18,528 bases of DNA from Dehalococcoidia bacterium (GTDB taxonomy: Bacteria > Chloroflexota > Dehalococcoidia > JACPQF01): assembly GCA_030650265.1 (NCBI GenBank), contig JAUSEJ010000905.1, positions 1-18,528 on the forward strand, read 5' to 3'. A program made the position numbers and the translations under genes. The notes beneath the pieces were generated by a model. That model was not told the DNA's origin and did not search any database. It saw nothing but the letters and a program-made list of their open reading frames with translations. Position 1 is the first letter of the stretch; each line of letters begins with the position of its first letter. This document shows positions 6,644-16,300 of the stretch, piece by piece.

Positions 6644-7333
6644 ATGAGCCTAATAGAGCTACATGATATAAGCAAGACGTATAGGAGCGATGGGACAGAA
6701 GTCCGGGCCCTGTCAGAAATCGACCTCTCCATCGATGAAGGAGAGCTAGTAGCCCTGATGGGTCCCTCAGGCAGCGGCAAGAGCACGCTACTGACCATCC
6801 TCGGGGCGATGAATCCGCCGACTACGGGCAAGATGTTAATCGACGACATTAACGTCTACCGGTTGTCGGTCGAGCAGCGAGCTGACTTTCGCCATGAGTA
6901 TCTGGGATTCGTTTTTCAGCAGCTCCAGCTCATCCCCTACCTGACCGCCATTGAAAACGTCATGCTGCCCCTGGCCATCAGCAAGAGATCCAACAAAGAG
7001 CAGCATTTGATGGCCACTACGGCTCTGGAAAGAGTCGGCCTCGGCGACAAGCTTCGGCGTTTGCCCGGTCAGCTTTCCGGCGGCGAGCAAGAGCGGGTAG
7101 CCATCGCCCGCGCCATCGTAAACCATCCCCCTCTCATTCTGGCCGACGAGCCCACCGGTTCACTGGATACTCACACCGGGGAGGAAATCATGCAGATCTT
7201 CCGCGACCTGAATGAGGAAGGGCTAACCATCCTTATCGTCACCCATAATCCCGAAAACACCCGGTACACCCAAAGGACAATCAACATCCGCGACGGACAC
7301 ATCGTGACGCAAGGATCTAACCCGTGCGCCTGA
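6644..7333 (+). CDS. MacB/LolD-type ABC transporter ATP-binding protein
   Basis: A 229-aa cytoplasmic ATPase that drives the two flanking permeases. Walker A is G40-PSGSGKST; the Q-loop lies in [19 protein letters not shown]. The signature is [14 protein letters not shown], Walker B is [12 protein letters not shown], and the H-loop is VTHN. FQ...L.P.LTA.ENV and the length are typical of the MacB/LolD/FtsE group. ATG 6644 has GAGGTG 9 nt upstream. The 3' end overlaps the second permease gene by 10 bp, a strong sign of co-translation. All catalytic motifs are intact, so the transporter should be active. Confidence 0.95.
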   Translation: MSLIELHDISKTYRSDGTEVRALSEIDLSIDEGELVALMGPSGSGKSTLLTILGAMNPPTTGKMLIDDINVYRLSVEQRADFRHEYLGFVFQQLQLIPYLTAIENVMLPLAISKRSNKEQHLMATTALERVGLGDKLRRLPGQLSGGEQERVAIARAIVNHPPLILADEPTGSLDTHTGEEIMQIFRDLNEEGLTILIVTHNPENTRYTQRTINIRDGHIVTQGSNPCA

Positions 7334-8475
7334 CCGATATTGCCTTGAATAACCTGAGGAGACGAAAGAGCAAGATGGCACTGCTGGTCCTCGGCCTTGT
7401 AATCGGCGTATCTTCTATCGTCTGCCTGGTTTCTGTCACCCGGGCCATGCAGGCTGATGTGAGAGAAAAGCTCGACCGCTTTGGCTCCAACCTCGTCATC
7501 ACACCAAAATCCGATGCCATCATGCTGAGCTACGGGGGCATAGCCGTGACCAGCACGGCAGTCAATGTGAAGGATATGAGAGCAGATGACCTCGCCAAGA
7601 TCGAGGCCATCGGGGCAAAATATGGAGCCAGCAGCATCGCACCTAAGTTGGTGGGAGGAGTCCTTGTTGGCGAAGCAAAAGCGCTGCTGGTAGGCGTGGA
7701 TTTCCCCGCTGAGTTGAAGGCAAAACAGTGGTGGGAAATCACGGGCCGTGAGCCAAAAGAGACAAACGAGGTGCTGCTGGGCGCTTTTGCTTCGAGGAAG
7801 TTTTCGGCTATGCCGGGCGGGACGCTGACCATTAACGGGTCGAACTTCAGCGTCACGGGGGTGCTAAGGGAGACGGGGTCGCAGGAAGATTCGGTGATAT
7901 TCGCCAACCTGGCCAGGGCGCAGCAGCTACTGGGCAAGCCCGGCGCCCTGACCTATGTCGAGATCGGCGCTCCATCTCGCGGCCTCGATGCTCTGATAGA
8001 CGAGTTGAAAACCGCTTTGCCGGGCGCCAACACCGCTGCATTGAGCGCGGCCATGGAATCCCGGCAGCAGAGGGTAGGGCAGCTTACGAACTTCTCTCTC
8101 GCCGTCTCGATCATCGTACTGGTCGTGGGCGTCGTCATAGTTCTCACCACGATGATGTCTGCTGTCAACGAGAGGCGACGTGAAATCGGCATTTTTCGAG
8201 CGACCGGTTTCCGCAAAACCCACATTGCCACTATTATTCTGTTCGAGGCTTTTGTGGTAAGCTTTATTGGCGGTGTTTCCGGCTGGCTATTTGGGTCGTT
8301 AATTACCCTGGTTATCGGCTCCCGCCTGGCCGAGGTAACCACCCATATTGGACCGAGCCCGATGCTGGGCGCCACAGCCATCCTTGTCTCAGTCATAATA
8401 GGTATGGCCGGCGCCTTATATCCCGCCATGCTGGCGGCAAATCTCGATCCGGCTGACGCCCTAAGGTTTGCGTAG
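7324..8475 (+). CDS. MacB/FtsX-like ABC transporter permease (permease 2)
   Basis: A 383-aa paralogue of the permease encoded at 5468, alignable end to end: [55 protein letters not shown] and LDPADALRFA match their counterparts. It arose by duplication and is probably the second half of a heterodimer. It starts at GTG 7324, inside the end of the ATPase gene, with AAGGA about 8 nt upstream; the Arg-Leu-Thr-Asp start matches that of the paralogue. TM1, a MacB_PCD-like outer domain and the three-helix FtsX domain are all present. Unlike permease 1 it has no cysteine pair in the outer domain (VEIGAPSRGLDALI instead of the CxxCP segment), so the two halves probably have different roles on the outer face. 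Confidence 0.92.
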   Translation: MRLTDIALNNLRRRKSKMALLVLGLVIGVSSIVCLVSVTRAMQADVREKLDRFGSNLVITPKSDAIMLSYGGIAVTSTAVNVKDMRADDLAKIEAIGAKYGASSIAPKLVGGVLVGEAKALLVGVDFPAELKAKQWWEITGREPKETNEVLLGAFASRKFSAMPGGTLTINGSNFSVTGVLRETGSQEDSVIFANLARAQQLLGKPGALTYVEIGAPSRGLDALIDELKTALPGANTAALSAAMESRQQRVGQLTNFSLAVSIIVLVVGVVIVLTTMMSAVNERRREIGIFRATGFRKTHIATIILFEAFVVSFIGGVSGWLFGSLITLVIGSRLAEVTTHIGPSPMLGATAILVSVIIGMAGALYPAMLAANLDPADALRFA

Positions 8476-8517
8476 TCCTTGTCGCGGTTGAATATTGAGA
8501 CTATAATGGTGAGAATT

Positions 8518-9132
8518 ATGGATGATACGATTGGTGGCCTTAAGAATATCGCTCCATGGCGAACGACTTTCAACAGAATGACTTTTGTTGGTATAAACGG
8601 GCTAGTTAATCTAGTAGCATACCACTGGCTAGCATTGGCAAATCTTGCCAGCTTTGTCTTCGTCTTTTTTGCCGTTCTGGCGCCAATTCTGATGGCCAGT
8701 GGTCTGGCGTTGCCGGCCAGAGCCATCTATCTAGTCTACAGGGCTTTCTGCCACCAACTACCCTACCGGTCATACTTCATTTCCGGCTATCAAGTGGCTT
8801 TTTGCGAGCGAAACACCGCCATCTATGGCTCCATGTTTGTCGCGGGCCTTGCTTTCACGCTCGTTCGAGACCGGCTGAAGCCGATTGACTGGCGTCTTTT
8901 TCTGGCCCTCATCGCGCCGATGGCCATTGACGGTTTCACCCAACTCTTTGGCCTGAGAGAGAGCAACTGGCAACTGCGAACCGTGACAGGGGCTCTGTTC
9001 GGGATTGGCACCATCGGGCTGATGTATCCCTACGTTGAGATAGGCATGAAGGACGTCATCGAGACCATGAAGGGCAGCGTTCACTCCTTGAAAATGGAGG
9101 CAGGTGATGAGACGTTCAGAAATGTCGGATAA
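8518..9132 (+). CDS. DUF2085 family membrane protein
   Basis: A 204-aa integral membrane protein with about four helices. The DUF2085 signature is clear: an FC78-H79-Q segment, PYRSYFI, then QVAFC96ERNTAIYGS, with Cys and His residues that could bind metal. A second conserved block is APMAIDGFTQLFGLRESNWQLRTVTGALFGI. The biochemical function of this family is not established. Start choice is uncertain: ATG 8518 is proposed because the conserved protein begins soon after. ATG 8506 and TTG 8479 are in the same frame and would add 4 or 13 residues; none has a strong ribosome site. It begins just after permease 2 and overlaps the thioredoxin gene by 26 bp, so it is an integral part of the operon. 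That is an addition to the DUF2318/ABC/thioredoxin set known from Campylobacter. Confidence 0.85.
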   Translation: MDDTIGGLKNIAPWRTTFNRMTFVGINGLVNLVAYHWLALANLASFVFVFFAVLAPILMASGLALPARAIYLVYRAFCHQLPYRSYFISGYQVAFCERNTAIYGSMFVAGLAFTLVRDRLKPIDWRLFLALIAPMAIDGFTQLFGLRESNWQLRTVTGALFGIGTIGLMYPYVEIGMKDVIETMKGSVHSLKMEAGDETFRNVG

Positions 9133-9772
9133 TATGTTCGACGTCGAGGAAACCGAAGTCAGAGAAAGTCGATCGCGCTCCAGGCTGATTATCGTGGTCG
9201 GCCTTATGCTGGGCATTATGGCTGCCGCCGTTCTGTACGTCAAATCTGGTGACACCGTTGGTGCGGGAGGCGTGGTGTTCTCCCAACTGGCTGAACCACC
9301 GCAAATTGGCCGGGTCGTGGCCGCCGATAGCCAGGCCAAACCAATGTCCCAGGTGGCGCGCATCAACGAAGCAGCCCCCAATTTCACCTTCGTCGATGCG
9401 ACCGGCGTTACCCAAACACTGAGCGACTACAAGGGCCAGGCGGTCATGATCAACTTTTGGGCCTCGTGGTGCCCCCCATGCGTCGGGGAAATGCCCGACA
9501 TCGAGGCCACTTATAGGGAGAACCAGTCAAGAGGCCTCGTCATACTTGGCGTCAATCTCGACGAGGACCCCAACGTCGCCCGGCGGTTCCTCCAGCTTAG
9601 GGGTATAACTTTCCCTTCTGTGGCCGATACCGACCAGATTGCCGTCTATCTCTATCGGGTCAGCCCGATACCCGAGACCTTCTTCATCGACCGCGAGGGT
9701 ATTCTGCGTGACATACAGATTGGCGCTATGACGAAAGGAATGATAAAGAGTAGAATAGACAAGATCCTCTAG
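9107..9772 (+). CDS. TlpA/ResA-like membrane-anchored thiol-disulphide oxidoreductase
   Basis: A 221-aa protein with a cytoplasmic charged start, one membrane anchor (about 26-46) and an outer-face thioredoxin fold from about 80. The active site is W-C122-PP-C125 in NFWASWCPPCVGEMPDI; the cis-proline segment is SPIPETFFIDREG. This is the standard TlpA/ResA/CcmG layout, which reduces disulphides or apocytochrome cysteines outside the cytoplasm. ATG 9107 is preferred, with GGAGG 6 nt upstream; GTG 9104 is the alternative. The gene overlaps the DUF2085 gene. Its place at the end of the ABC operon suggests that its substrate is a Cys-containing protein encoded there (the DUF2318 protein or permease 1). 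A general cytochrome c maturation role is also possible and would fit the CXXCH kinase. Confidence 0.93.
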   Translation: MRRSEMSDNMFDVEETEVRESRSRSRLIIVVGLMLGIMAAAVLYVKSGDTVGAGGVVFSQLAEPPQIGRVVAADSQAKPMSQVARINEAAPNFTFVDATGVTQTLSDYKGQAVMINFWASWCPPCVGEMPDIEATYRENQSRGLVILGVNLDEDPNVARRFLQLRGITFPSVADTDQIAVYLYRVSPIPETFFIDREGILRDIQIGAMTKGMIKSRIDKIL

Positions 9773-9841
9773 ATAAACAGTGGGACCGGGGCCGGGGTTT
9801 GACCCTGCCCTTTCCCCGAGCTTGTAGAAAGGACTTTTCCG

Positions 9842-10033
9842 ATGGCCAAAGTTTATAAACCTGGCAAGCCACCCCACAAGTCGAACCGGCCACGAATTAC
9901 CTGGCTCCATGTGATCTACCTGGCAGTGGCCTTCTCCATGGTCGTTTCTCTTTTGGCTGGCGTTTTCGGTGGATCGGCTCTCACAGCGAACCAGACAGCT
10001 CCGATTACCAGCCAGTCGGTAACGCTCCCGTAG
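9842..10033 (+). CDS. Small single-helix membrane protein, unknown function
   Basis: A 63-aa protein that is not recognised. It has a basic N-terminus (MAKVYKPGKPPHKSNRPR), one hydrophobic helix (about 22-45, WLHVIYLAVAFSMVVSLLAGVF) and a short polar tail that should lie outside. The ORF is supported by AAAGGA 8 nt before the ATG, by the sensible inside-positive topology, and by its position between the thioredoxin and MFS genes on the same strand. Sixty-nine bases separate it from the thioredoxin gene, and a G-rich/C-rich stretch there may form a weak hairpin. Confidence 0.65.
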   Translation: MAKVYKPGKPPHKSNRPRITWLHVIYLAVAFSMVVSLLAGVFGGSALTANQTAPITSQSVTLP

Positions 10034-10149
10034 TCGTCACGCTGGCCTATGGACTGCGCTTCTGACACCAATTGCGCCTTGATGGAATTCCTGCCGGGGA
10101 ATGAAGGCTGCGGACCGGGCCGATCCGTCGGTAAGGAGACCCCATCGAC

Positions 10150-11403
10150 TTGGATGAAATTCTGCAGACTGAGGACTTTCTCCATAAGAAAGCCGGGGCC
10201 TTCCGAAGATCGTTTGGCGCCCTGTATTTCCGCAATTTCCGCATGCTCTGGCTGGGCAACATCTTCATCGGTTTGGGTCAGGGAGCCGACAATATAGCCA
10301 TTGGCTGGCTGATGATAGAGATGACCAAGTCCCCTTTCCTCGTTGGGGCGGCCTATTTCTGCCGTATGTTCCCCCTGCTCGTGCTCCCTCCTGTAACCGG
10401 CGTGATCGCTGATCGTCTAGACCGCCGTAAGTTCTTGATCATTGCCAACAGCTTGTTCACGGTTACCGGCCTGACGGTCACCACACTTGTTCTTACTGGC
10501 TTGATAACTGTTTGGCAGATACTTCTCGGTACCTTAATAGCCGGAATCGCCTTCGCCATGGTTTCCACGGCGCGTCAGTCCCTCATGCCAAGCCTGGTCA
10601 GTCGAACTCGTCTTCAGAACGCCGTGGCGGTGTATGCCATCTCCCAGAACACCTCGGCCTTCTTCGCCCCCGGGCTCGCCGGGATGATGATCAGCCTCGC
10701 CGGAATTGCCGCCGGCTTCTTTCTGGGCGCCATAGGGTATGCAGGTGCGCTCTTCAGCGCGATCCTGATGCGGGCGCCAAAGGTCGACACCGCGGACCCC
10801 AAATCAGTCTGGGAAGACCTGAAGATCGGCCTCAGGTATGTTCGAGATCACAAGAGCCTCCTTGCCGTGCTAATGCTCTGTAGCTCGATGGCCTTCTTTG
10901 GCATGTCCTATCAATCTATGCTTGCCGTCCTTGCCCAACAAGTCTTCCACGTCGACCCTGCCGGCTATGGCTTCATGGGTTTGAGCCTTGGCGGCGGCGC
11001 ACTTGCCGGGTCGGCATTGCTCGCAATCTGGGGCAGGATACCGAATCGTGGCCTCGTGGCCATCATCTCGCTCATGGTCTTTAGCCTCGCGATCGTCGCC
11101 CTTTCGCTTACTCGTTCAATTTATGTAGCCTACGCTGTGCTCCCAATTGTCGGCTTGAGCAACGCCTTCGCCAGGGCACTGGCCAATGCGCTCGCCTTGC
11201 ATGAAGTGCCGGATTTCTTGCGAGGCCGCGTCATGAGCATCTATATTATGACGTTCGGCTTGCAACCTTTAGGGAGCCTCACTATGGGCGCCATTGCCCA
11301 AGCCACCAACGCGCCACTTGCTGTAGGCTTCGGCGGCGTGGTCACCGCCCTCTCGGCTCTAGCCATCGCCATCTTTATTCCCGAGTTGCGCCGGCTCAAG
11401 TAG
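10150..11403 (+). CDS. Major facilitator superfamily transporter (MFS_3 / EntS-like exporter)
   Basis: A 417-aa proton-driven transporter with about twelve helices. Motif A is GVIADRLDRRKF between helices 2 and 3. The start RSFGALYFRNFRMLWLGN and the segment ARQSLMPSLVSRTRLQNAVAVY are typical of the MFS_3/2A0121 group, which includes macrolide exporters and the enterobactin exporter EntS. The start is a TTG at 10150: an in-frame TAA at 10132 excludes anything much earlier, and the first in-frame ATG would cut off the conserved opening. AAGGAG lies 11 nt upstream. It follows the iron-like operon and precedes an RND pump, so export of a siderophore, drug or lipid is possible. The substrate is unknown. 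Confidence 0.9.
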   Translation: MDEILQTEDFLHKKAGAFRRSFGALYFRNFRMLWLGNIFIGLGQGADNIAIGWLMIEMTKSPFLVGAAYFCRMFPLLVLPPVTGVIADRLDRRKFLIIANSLFTVTGLTVTTLVLTGLITVWQILLGTLIAGIAFAMVSTARQSLMPSLVSRTRLQNAVAVYAISQNTSAFFAPGLAGMMISLAGIAAGFFLGAIGYAGALFSAILMRAPKVDTADPKSVWEDLKIGLRYVRDHKSLLAVLMLCSSMAFFGMSYQSMLAVLAQQVFHVDPAGYGFMGLSLGGGALAGSALLAIWGRIPNRGLVAIISLMVFSLAIVALSLTRSIYVAYAVLPIVGLSNAFARALANALALHEVPDFLRGRVMSIYIMTFGLQPLGSLTMGAIAQATNAPLAVGFGGVVTALSALAIAIFIPELRRLK

Positions 11404-11642
11404 CTGCTAACTTGGGGCCATGATCAAATCAATCATGCATCTTCGCCAATTATTGCTTTTTTCTGCACAAGGTCTTCACCAAGAACTATTTGTTTGGCCT
11501 GGACGGTGTCTTCATAGGGTCGTTTACAATTATCGCCTTGATACGGCGTCGCCTTGTCGGGCTGCTTCTAACAACAGCCCGCCGGGGTCAATGCGCGTTA
11601 TCCTTTCGGCTATTTCGAACCGAGGTTATGAGGAGGGAATGA
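11404..11642. other. Intergenic region between MFS and RND adaptor genes
   Basis: No confident gene. One plus frame stays open from about 11424 to the TGA at 11640-11642 and reads KVFTKNYLFGLDGV...IALIRRRLVGLL, but it has no start codon with a ribosome site, so it may be a decayed gene or chance. A perfect 7-bp stem, CGGGCTG (11558-11564) with CAGCCCG (11575-11581) and a 10-nt loop, is not followed by a T run. The Shine-Dalgarno of the adaptor gene (AGGAGGG, 11631-11637) ends the region. No convincing promoter was seen. Confidence 0.4.
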
Positions 11643-13259
11643 GTGAACTCGAAAACATGGTTTTGCCTGCTTGGCCTTGGCGCTGGCCTCGTGATCATGG
11701 CCGGCTGCAACAAGACCCCGGTGCCAAGTAGCCCTACCGGCGCAGGACCGGCCGGCGGTGCTGACGGGACTGGTGGCAGCCGAACATCGTCTGTGACCGT
11801 CGCACCGGTGACCAAAGCCACAATGCAGTCGATATTGACTTACTCCGGTTCACTGGCACCAAGATCTCAGGTGAGCATAGCGCCGAGAGCGACCGGTAGG
11901 ATCGAGAAACTACTGGTTGACGTCGGAGACAGCGTCAAGGCTGGTGACGTGTTAGCCCAGTTAGAGAAGACAACGGCTCAAATACAGGTACAAACAGCCG
12001 AAGCCAGCGTGAGAAGCGCGCAGGCGAGGATTGACCAACTCACACCGGTAGATGCTGACATTAAGGCGGCCCAGGCGTCCGTCGCGGCGTCCCTATCATC
12101 TTCCACGAAGGCCGACAACGACCTCGCCAAGCTAAGAGCCGGGCCGAACCTGGATTTGGTCAGGCAAGCGCAGCTCGATCTCGAGCAGAGGAAAGCTAGC
12201 CGGTGGCAGTCCCAAATAAGCCGGGATGCGTCGTGCGGCAGGGTTCAAGACGCCACTTGCCTATCGGCAGACGCTGCTGTTATGGCCACTGAAATAGCCG
12301 TCACTCTGTCAAACGACAAACTCAATGTGCTTCTGGCCGGCCCCAAGCCTGAAGATATCGTCAACTCTCAGAAGGCTGCCGACAGCGCCAGAATGGCGCT
12401 CGCCAGCGCGCAGGCCAGGTTGGACCAGCTATTGGCCGGTCCCAAGTCGGCCGATCTCGCTGCAGCGCAGGCTTCTCTCGATCAGTCGCGAGCGTCACTG
12501 GAAACGGCCAGGATGGCTCTTGAAGATACGGTTCTGGTAGCTCCATTTGACGGCATAGTCGCCAGCCGCTCCCTGAGTGTGGGTGGCACCGCTAGTGGCC
12601 AGGCCGCGATAGTCACACTAATTAGCAAGGACCTCGACATCGCCATCAGCGTCGAGGAGTCCAAAATCGGCATGCTCCGCAAGGACCTGCCCGTCACTCT
12701 AACTGTTTCCGCCTTTCCTGGTCAGATCTTCGCTGGCAAGGTGTCCGCCGTTAGCCCAATAGCCGACAGCAAGACACACACATTTGTCGTGAGGATTGCC
12801 CCGGACAATAGCTCCGGCAAGATGAGCGCCGGCATGTTTGCCGATGTTAAGATATTGGCCGAACAGCATGCAGGCGCTCTGACTATTCCGAAAGATGCAA
12901 TAGTGCGTCAGGGCGACAGACAGGTCGTTTTTGTGGCCAAGAATGGCCAGGCAGCACTGCGCGTGGTTCAAACTGGTCTATCAGACGATAAGAACTACGA
13001 AATTGTCAGCGGAATTATCGCCGAGGACCAGATCATTATTTCCGGTCAGAACGGACTGGCTGATGGTAGCCGTATTGTGATCACTGGTCAAAATACTCAG
13101 ACTGGCGGCACGCCAGGCGGACCAACAGGCGATTCAACCCAACAGCAGGGAAGGCCCACGCCGCCACCAGGAGGCCAGTCCGGTGGGCAGTCGGGTGGCC
13201 AGGGTGCGAGGCCTGGCGCCACCACGACCACGGGCACGCCCACAGCCGGTAGGAATTAG
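11643..13259 (+). CDS. RND/ABC efflux periplasmic adaptor (HlyD/MFP family) lipoprotein
   Basis: A 538-aa adaptor that would link the RND pump to the outside. The signal peptide ends in the lipobox IMAGC, giving lipidation at C22. A biotinyl-lipoyl-like domain follows (about 70-105, RATGRIEKLLVDVGDSVKAGDVLAQLEK), then a coiled-coil hairpin (about 108-295) with LLAGPKPEDI-type repeats at its turns, the second lipoyl half (LVAPFDGIVASRSLSVG), a beta-barrel and a membrane-proximal domain. The last 55 or so residues are a Gly/Pro/Gln/Thr-rich tail. The hairpin holds a cysteine pair, C198 and C206, in DASCGRVQDATC. The start is GTG 11643, with AGGAGGG 5 nt upstream; the overlapping ATG 11639 is in another frame. 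It is larger than typical AcrA (about 400 aa). No outer membrane channel gene is present nearby. Confidence 0.92.
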   Translation: MNSKTWFCLLGLGAGLVIMAGCNKTPVPSSPTGAGPAGGADGTGGSRTSSVTVAPVTKATMQSILTYSGSLAPRSQVSIAPRATGRIEKLLVDVGDSVKAGDVLAQLEKTTAQIQVQTAEASVRSAQARIDQLTPVDADIKAAQASVAASLSSSTKADNDLAKLRAGPNLDLVRQAQLDLEQRKASRWQSQISRDASCGRVQDATCLSADAAVMATEIAVTLSNDKLNVLLAGPKPEDIVNSQKAADSARMALASAQARLDQLLAGPKSADLAAAQASLDQSRASLETARMALEDTVLVAPFDGIVASRSLSVGGTASGQAAIVTLISKDLDIAISVEESKIGMLRKDLPVTLTVSAFPGQIFAGKVSAVSPIADSKTHTFVVRIAPDNSSGKMSAGMFADVKILAEQHAGALTIPKDAIVRQGDRQVVFVAKNGQAALRVVQTGLSDDKNYEIVSGIIAEDQIIISGQNGLADGSRIVITGQNTQTGGTPGGPTGDSTQQQGRPTPPPGGQSGGQSGGQGARPGATTTTGTPTAGRN

Positions 13260-13399
13260 GGGATCGTCGTGGACAATCTGACCGCATATCGGAACACCCC
13301 GTTTTGGCGCATACGTTGGCAGGTAAGAACTGCGAGCGCCGCATTTGCCCACTGGCGAGCAGTGGATCGCCATGGCGGACACTCTGAAAGGAGCAAACT

Positions 13400-16300
13400 A
13401 TGGGACTAACCCGTCTGGCGATCAATCGACCACTGACGATCCTTATGCTGATCCTTGGCATGGTGATTATGGGGGTTGTTGCCTGGGGGCAGCTACGGGT
13501 AGACCGGATGCCAAACATCAGCTACAACTTCGTGAGCATCAACGTATCCTACGCCGGCGCCTCTCCGGCGGACATGGAGAAGCTGGTGGTCATCCCCATT
13601 GAACAGCAGATCTCCGGACTTGCCGGCGTTGCCAGCTACAGCTCTAACGCCGGTCAAGGGTCTGCGTCAATTAATCTCTCTCTGGTTGAAGGAGCGAATG
13701 CTGACAAAGTCGCCGTAGACGTCCAGAACCGTCTGGGATCCATCCGTTCCCGTCTGCCGGCCGACGCCAGTGCGCCGTCCGTAAACAGGGCTGACCCTAA
13801 CTCCCAACCGATCATGAACATTTCGTTGACCGGTCCCCAGCCCGTAGATGAACTCTATCTGCTGGCCACGCAAATACTCCAGCCCCGCCTCCAGTCTGTC
13901 CTGGGAGTGGCCGATATTAGCGTGAGTGGGGGCCTGGACCGCGGAGTGAACGTCGCCGTCGACTACTCGAAGCTCGAAGCCTACGGCATAACCGTGCCGC
14001 AGATCACCGCCGCCCTCGGCCGGGAAAACCTCAACTCGCCTGGCGGCAGCGTCAAAGACGGTAACGAGACGCTCTCGATTCGCGCCATCGGGCAGTATCA
14101 GAACACAGCCGATATAGAGAATCTGGTAATTGTGACAAGCGCGAACGGCCCTGTCTACCTGCATGACGTTGCGACAGTCACCGACAGTTTCAAAGAACGG
14201 ACGAGGATCCAGCGGATCAATGGTCAGGAAGCAGTCGGTCTAAGTATAACCAAACAGTCCGATGCTAACAGCATCGCCGTTTCGACATCGATCAGGGAGA
14301 CGCTGGACCAGGTGCAGAGGCTTTTGCCGAAGAATGTGGGAACTGTGGTCACCAACGACAGCACTAGATTCACGCGACGGGCGCTGGATGCCGTCTACAC
14401 GGATCTGGGTATGGCTATTGTTCTTACCGGGCTGGTCTTGCTGCTGTTCTTGCATAGCTGGCGCAACGTGACAATTGTTATACTTGCCATCCCTACCTCG
14501 CTGATTACGACGTTTCTGGCGATGCGAGCGCTGAACTTCAGCCTCAACACGATATCCTTGATGGCTCTCGCTTTAATGATCGGCATCCTTGTCGATGATT
14601 CGATTGTGGTGATTGAGAACATTAACCGTCACCTCCGCCTTGGCCAGAAACCGATTCTAGCTGCCCTGAATGGACGCAGCGAGATCGGTCTCGCCGCCAT
14701 CGCAATCACACTCACGGACGTTGTGGTTTACGTTCCGGTAGCCATGATGCAAGGCAATAACGGACAGCTGTTCCGGGAATATGGTCTGACTATTGCCTCG
14801 GCAACCTTGTTCTCGCTGTTTATTTGCTTTACTTTGACCCCCATGCTGGCCTCGAGGTGGCTGAAGAATCCTGACGATGGCAAGGGCCGCGGTTCATTTT
14901 TAGGCTTCGGTCGTTTGTGGGAAAAAGGCTTCGACCGGGTGGCCAGTGGCTACGGCCGGGTATTGGGACTAGGCCTCCGGTTAAGGTTGCTGGTCGTTCT
15001 CGTTGGTTTGGCGGCCTTTGGGGGCGCCGTTGCGATGATCCCCTTGAATCTCCTTGGCACCGAGTATGCCCCGCAGGAAGATGACAGCCTGTTTTCCGTA
15101 AGCGTTCAATTGCCGGTCGGGTCTACCCTGGCCTCGGCTGACCAGACAGTGGGCCAGATTGAGAACATGCTGACGAGCCAGATACCGGAGATTACAGCCA
15201 TGTTCACCAGCATCAATGCTGGTGGGGGCGGGGGCGGATTTGGCGGCGGTCGTGGTGCCAGTGGCAATATCTCCGTCCAGTTGGTCGACAAGAGTCAGAG
15301 ACAAAGGTCCGTCTTTGACATAGTAAACGTAGTCCGGCGGATAGGAACCGGCTTTCCCGGCGTGACCATCCGACCGCAAGTTAGCAGCACCTTCGGCGGC
15401 GGCGGTGGCGGCGGTGGCGGCGGGATACAGGTCAGGATCACCGGGAATGACCTCAGCCAAATGCTGTTAGTTGGCGAAGATGTGGAGATCGCTATGTTGA
15501 CCGTCCCCGGTATCACAGACGTGACGCAGCCAAACGTAGCCGGCAGTCCTGAGATCAACGTAGTATTTGACCGCAAGAGAATGCTTGACATGGGTGTTTC
15601 CGGCTCGCAGGTGGCCAACAGTATCCGGACCCTGACGACAGGGACCACCGTTGGGCAGCTTCAGCCTACCATCGGCTCGCAGCGTGACATCGTCTTGATC
15701 GGCAGAGACAGCGACCGTCTGTCCCTGTCAAACCTTGCCAATGTTCCGGTGCCCTCTTCGAGCGGCGCACCGGTGCGACTTGGTCAGGTCGCGAATATAG
15801 TTCGCGCCAACGGACCGACACAGATATCGCGCACCAACGGTCAAAGAGTGATCACGGTCAGCGGAACTTCTTCCGGTCGGGCGACCGGTGACATAATCAC
15901 CGATCTCAAAGTTGCCATGGAAGAATTGAACTTACCCGATGGCTATTCTGTGGCCGTCGCCGGCGGCCAGGCGCAGATGATCAACGTCGCATTTGGGGCG
16001 CTGATGGGAGCTCTAGGACTGTCTGTCATCCTGATGTATATGCTATTGGTGGCCCTTTACGAATCGTTCCTCGAGCCACTGGCAATTATGTTCGCCTTGC
16101 CGGTATCTCTGGTCGGCGCCTTCGGCGGACTATATTTCACTAATAATACCTTCAACATCTTCTCGATGATCGGCATGATAATGCTGATGGGTCTGGTGGC
16201 CAAGAACGGCATCTTATTGGTCGACTACACCAAGACGCTACGCCGGCAAGGCCTGCCGCGCACCGAGGCGATCATACAAGCCGGACGGATACGCTTGCGG

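Noticed and set aside
7953..8726. 257-aa minus-strand frame spanning permease 2 and the DUF2085 gene
   Set aside because: It is a shadow of two well-supported membrane protein genes; its Ile/Arg/Pro-rich composition is typical of antisense of hydrophobic genes.
11420..11731. 103-aa plus-strand frame ahead of the RND adaptor
   Set aside because: Its end overlaps the adaptor signal peptide in another frame; the adaptor GTG has the proper spacing to AGGAGGG and yields a lipobox.
15220..15424. Glycine runs in the RND pump as a sign of sequencing error or frameshift
   Set aside because: The frame continues with good RND motifs on both sides and the codons are mixed, so the runs are probably genuine.
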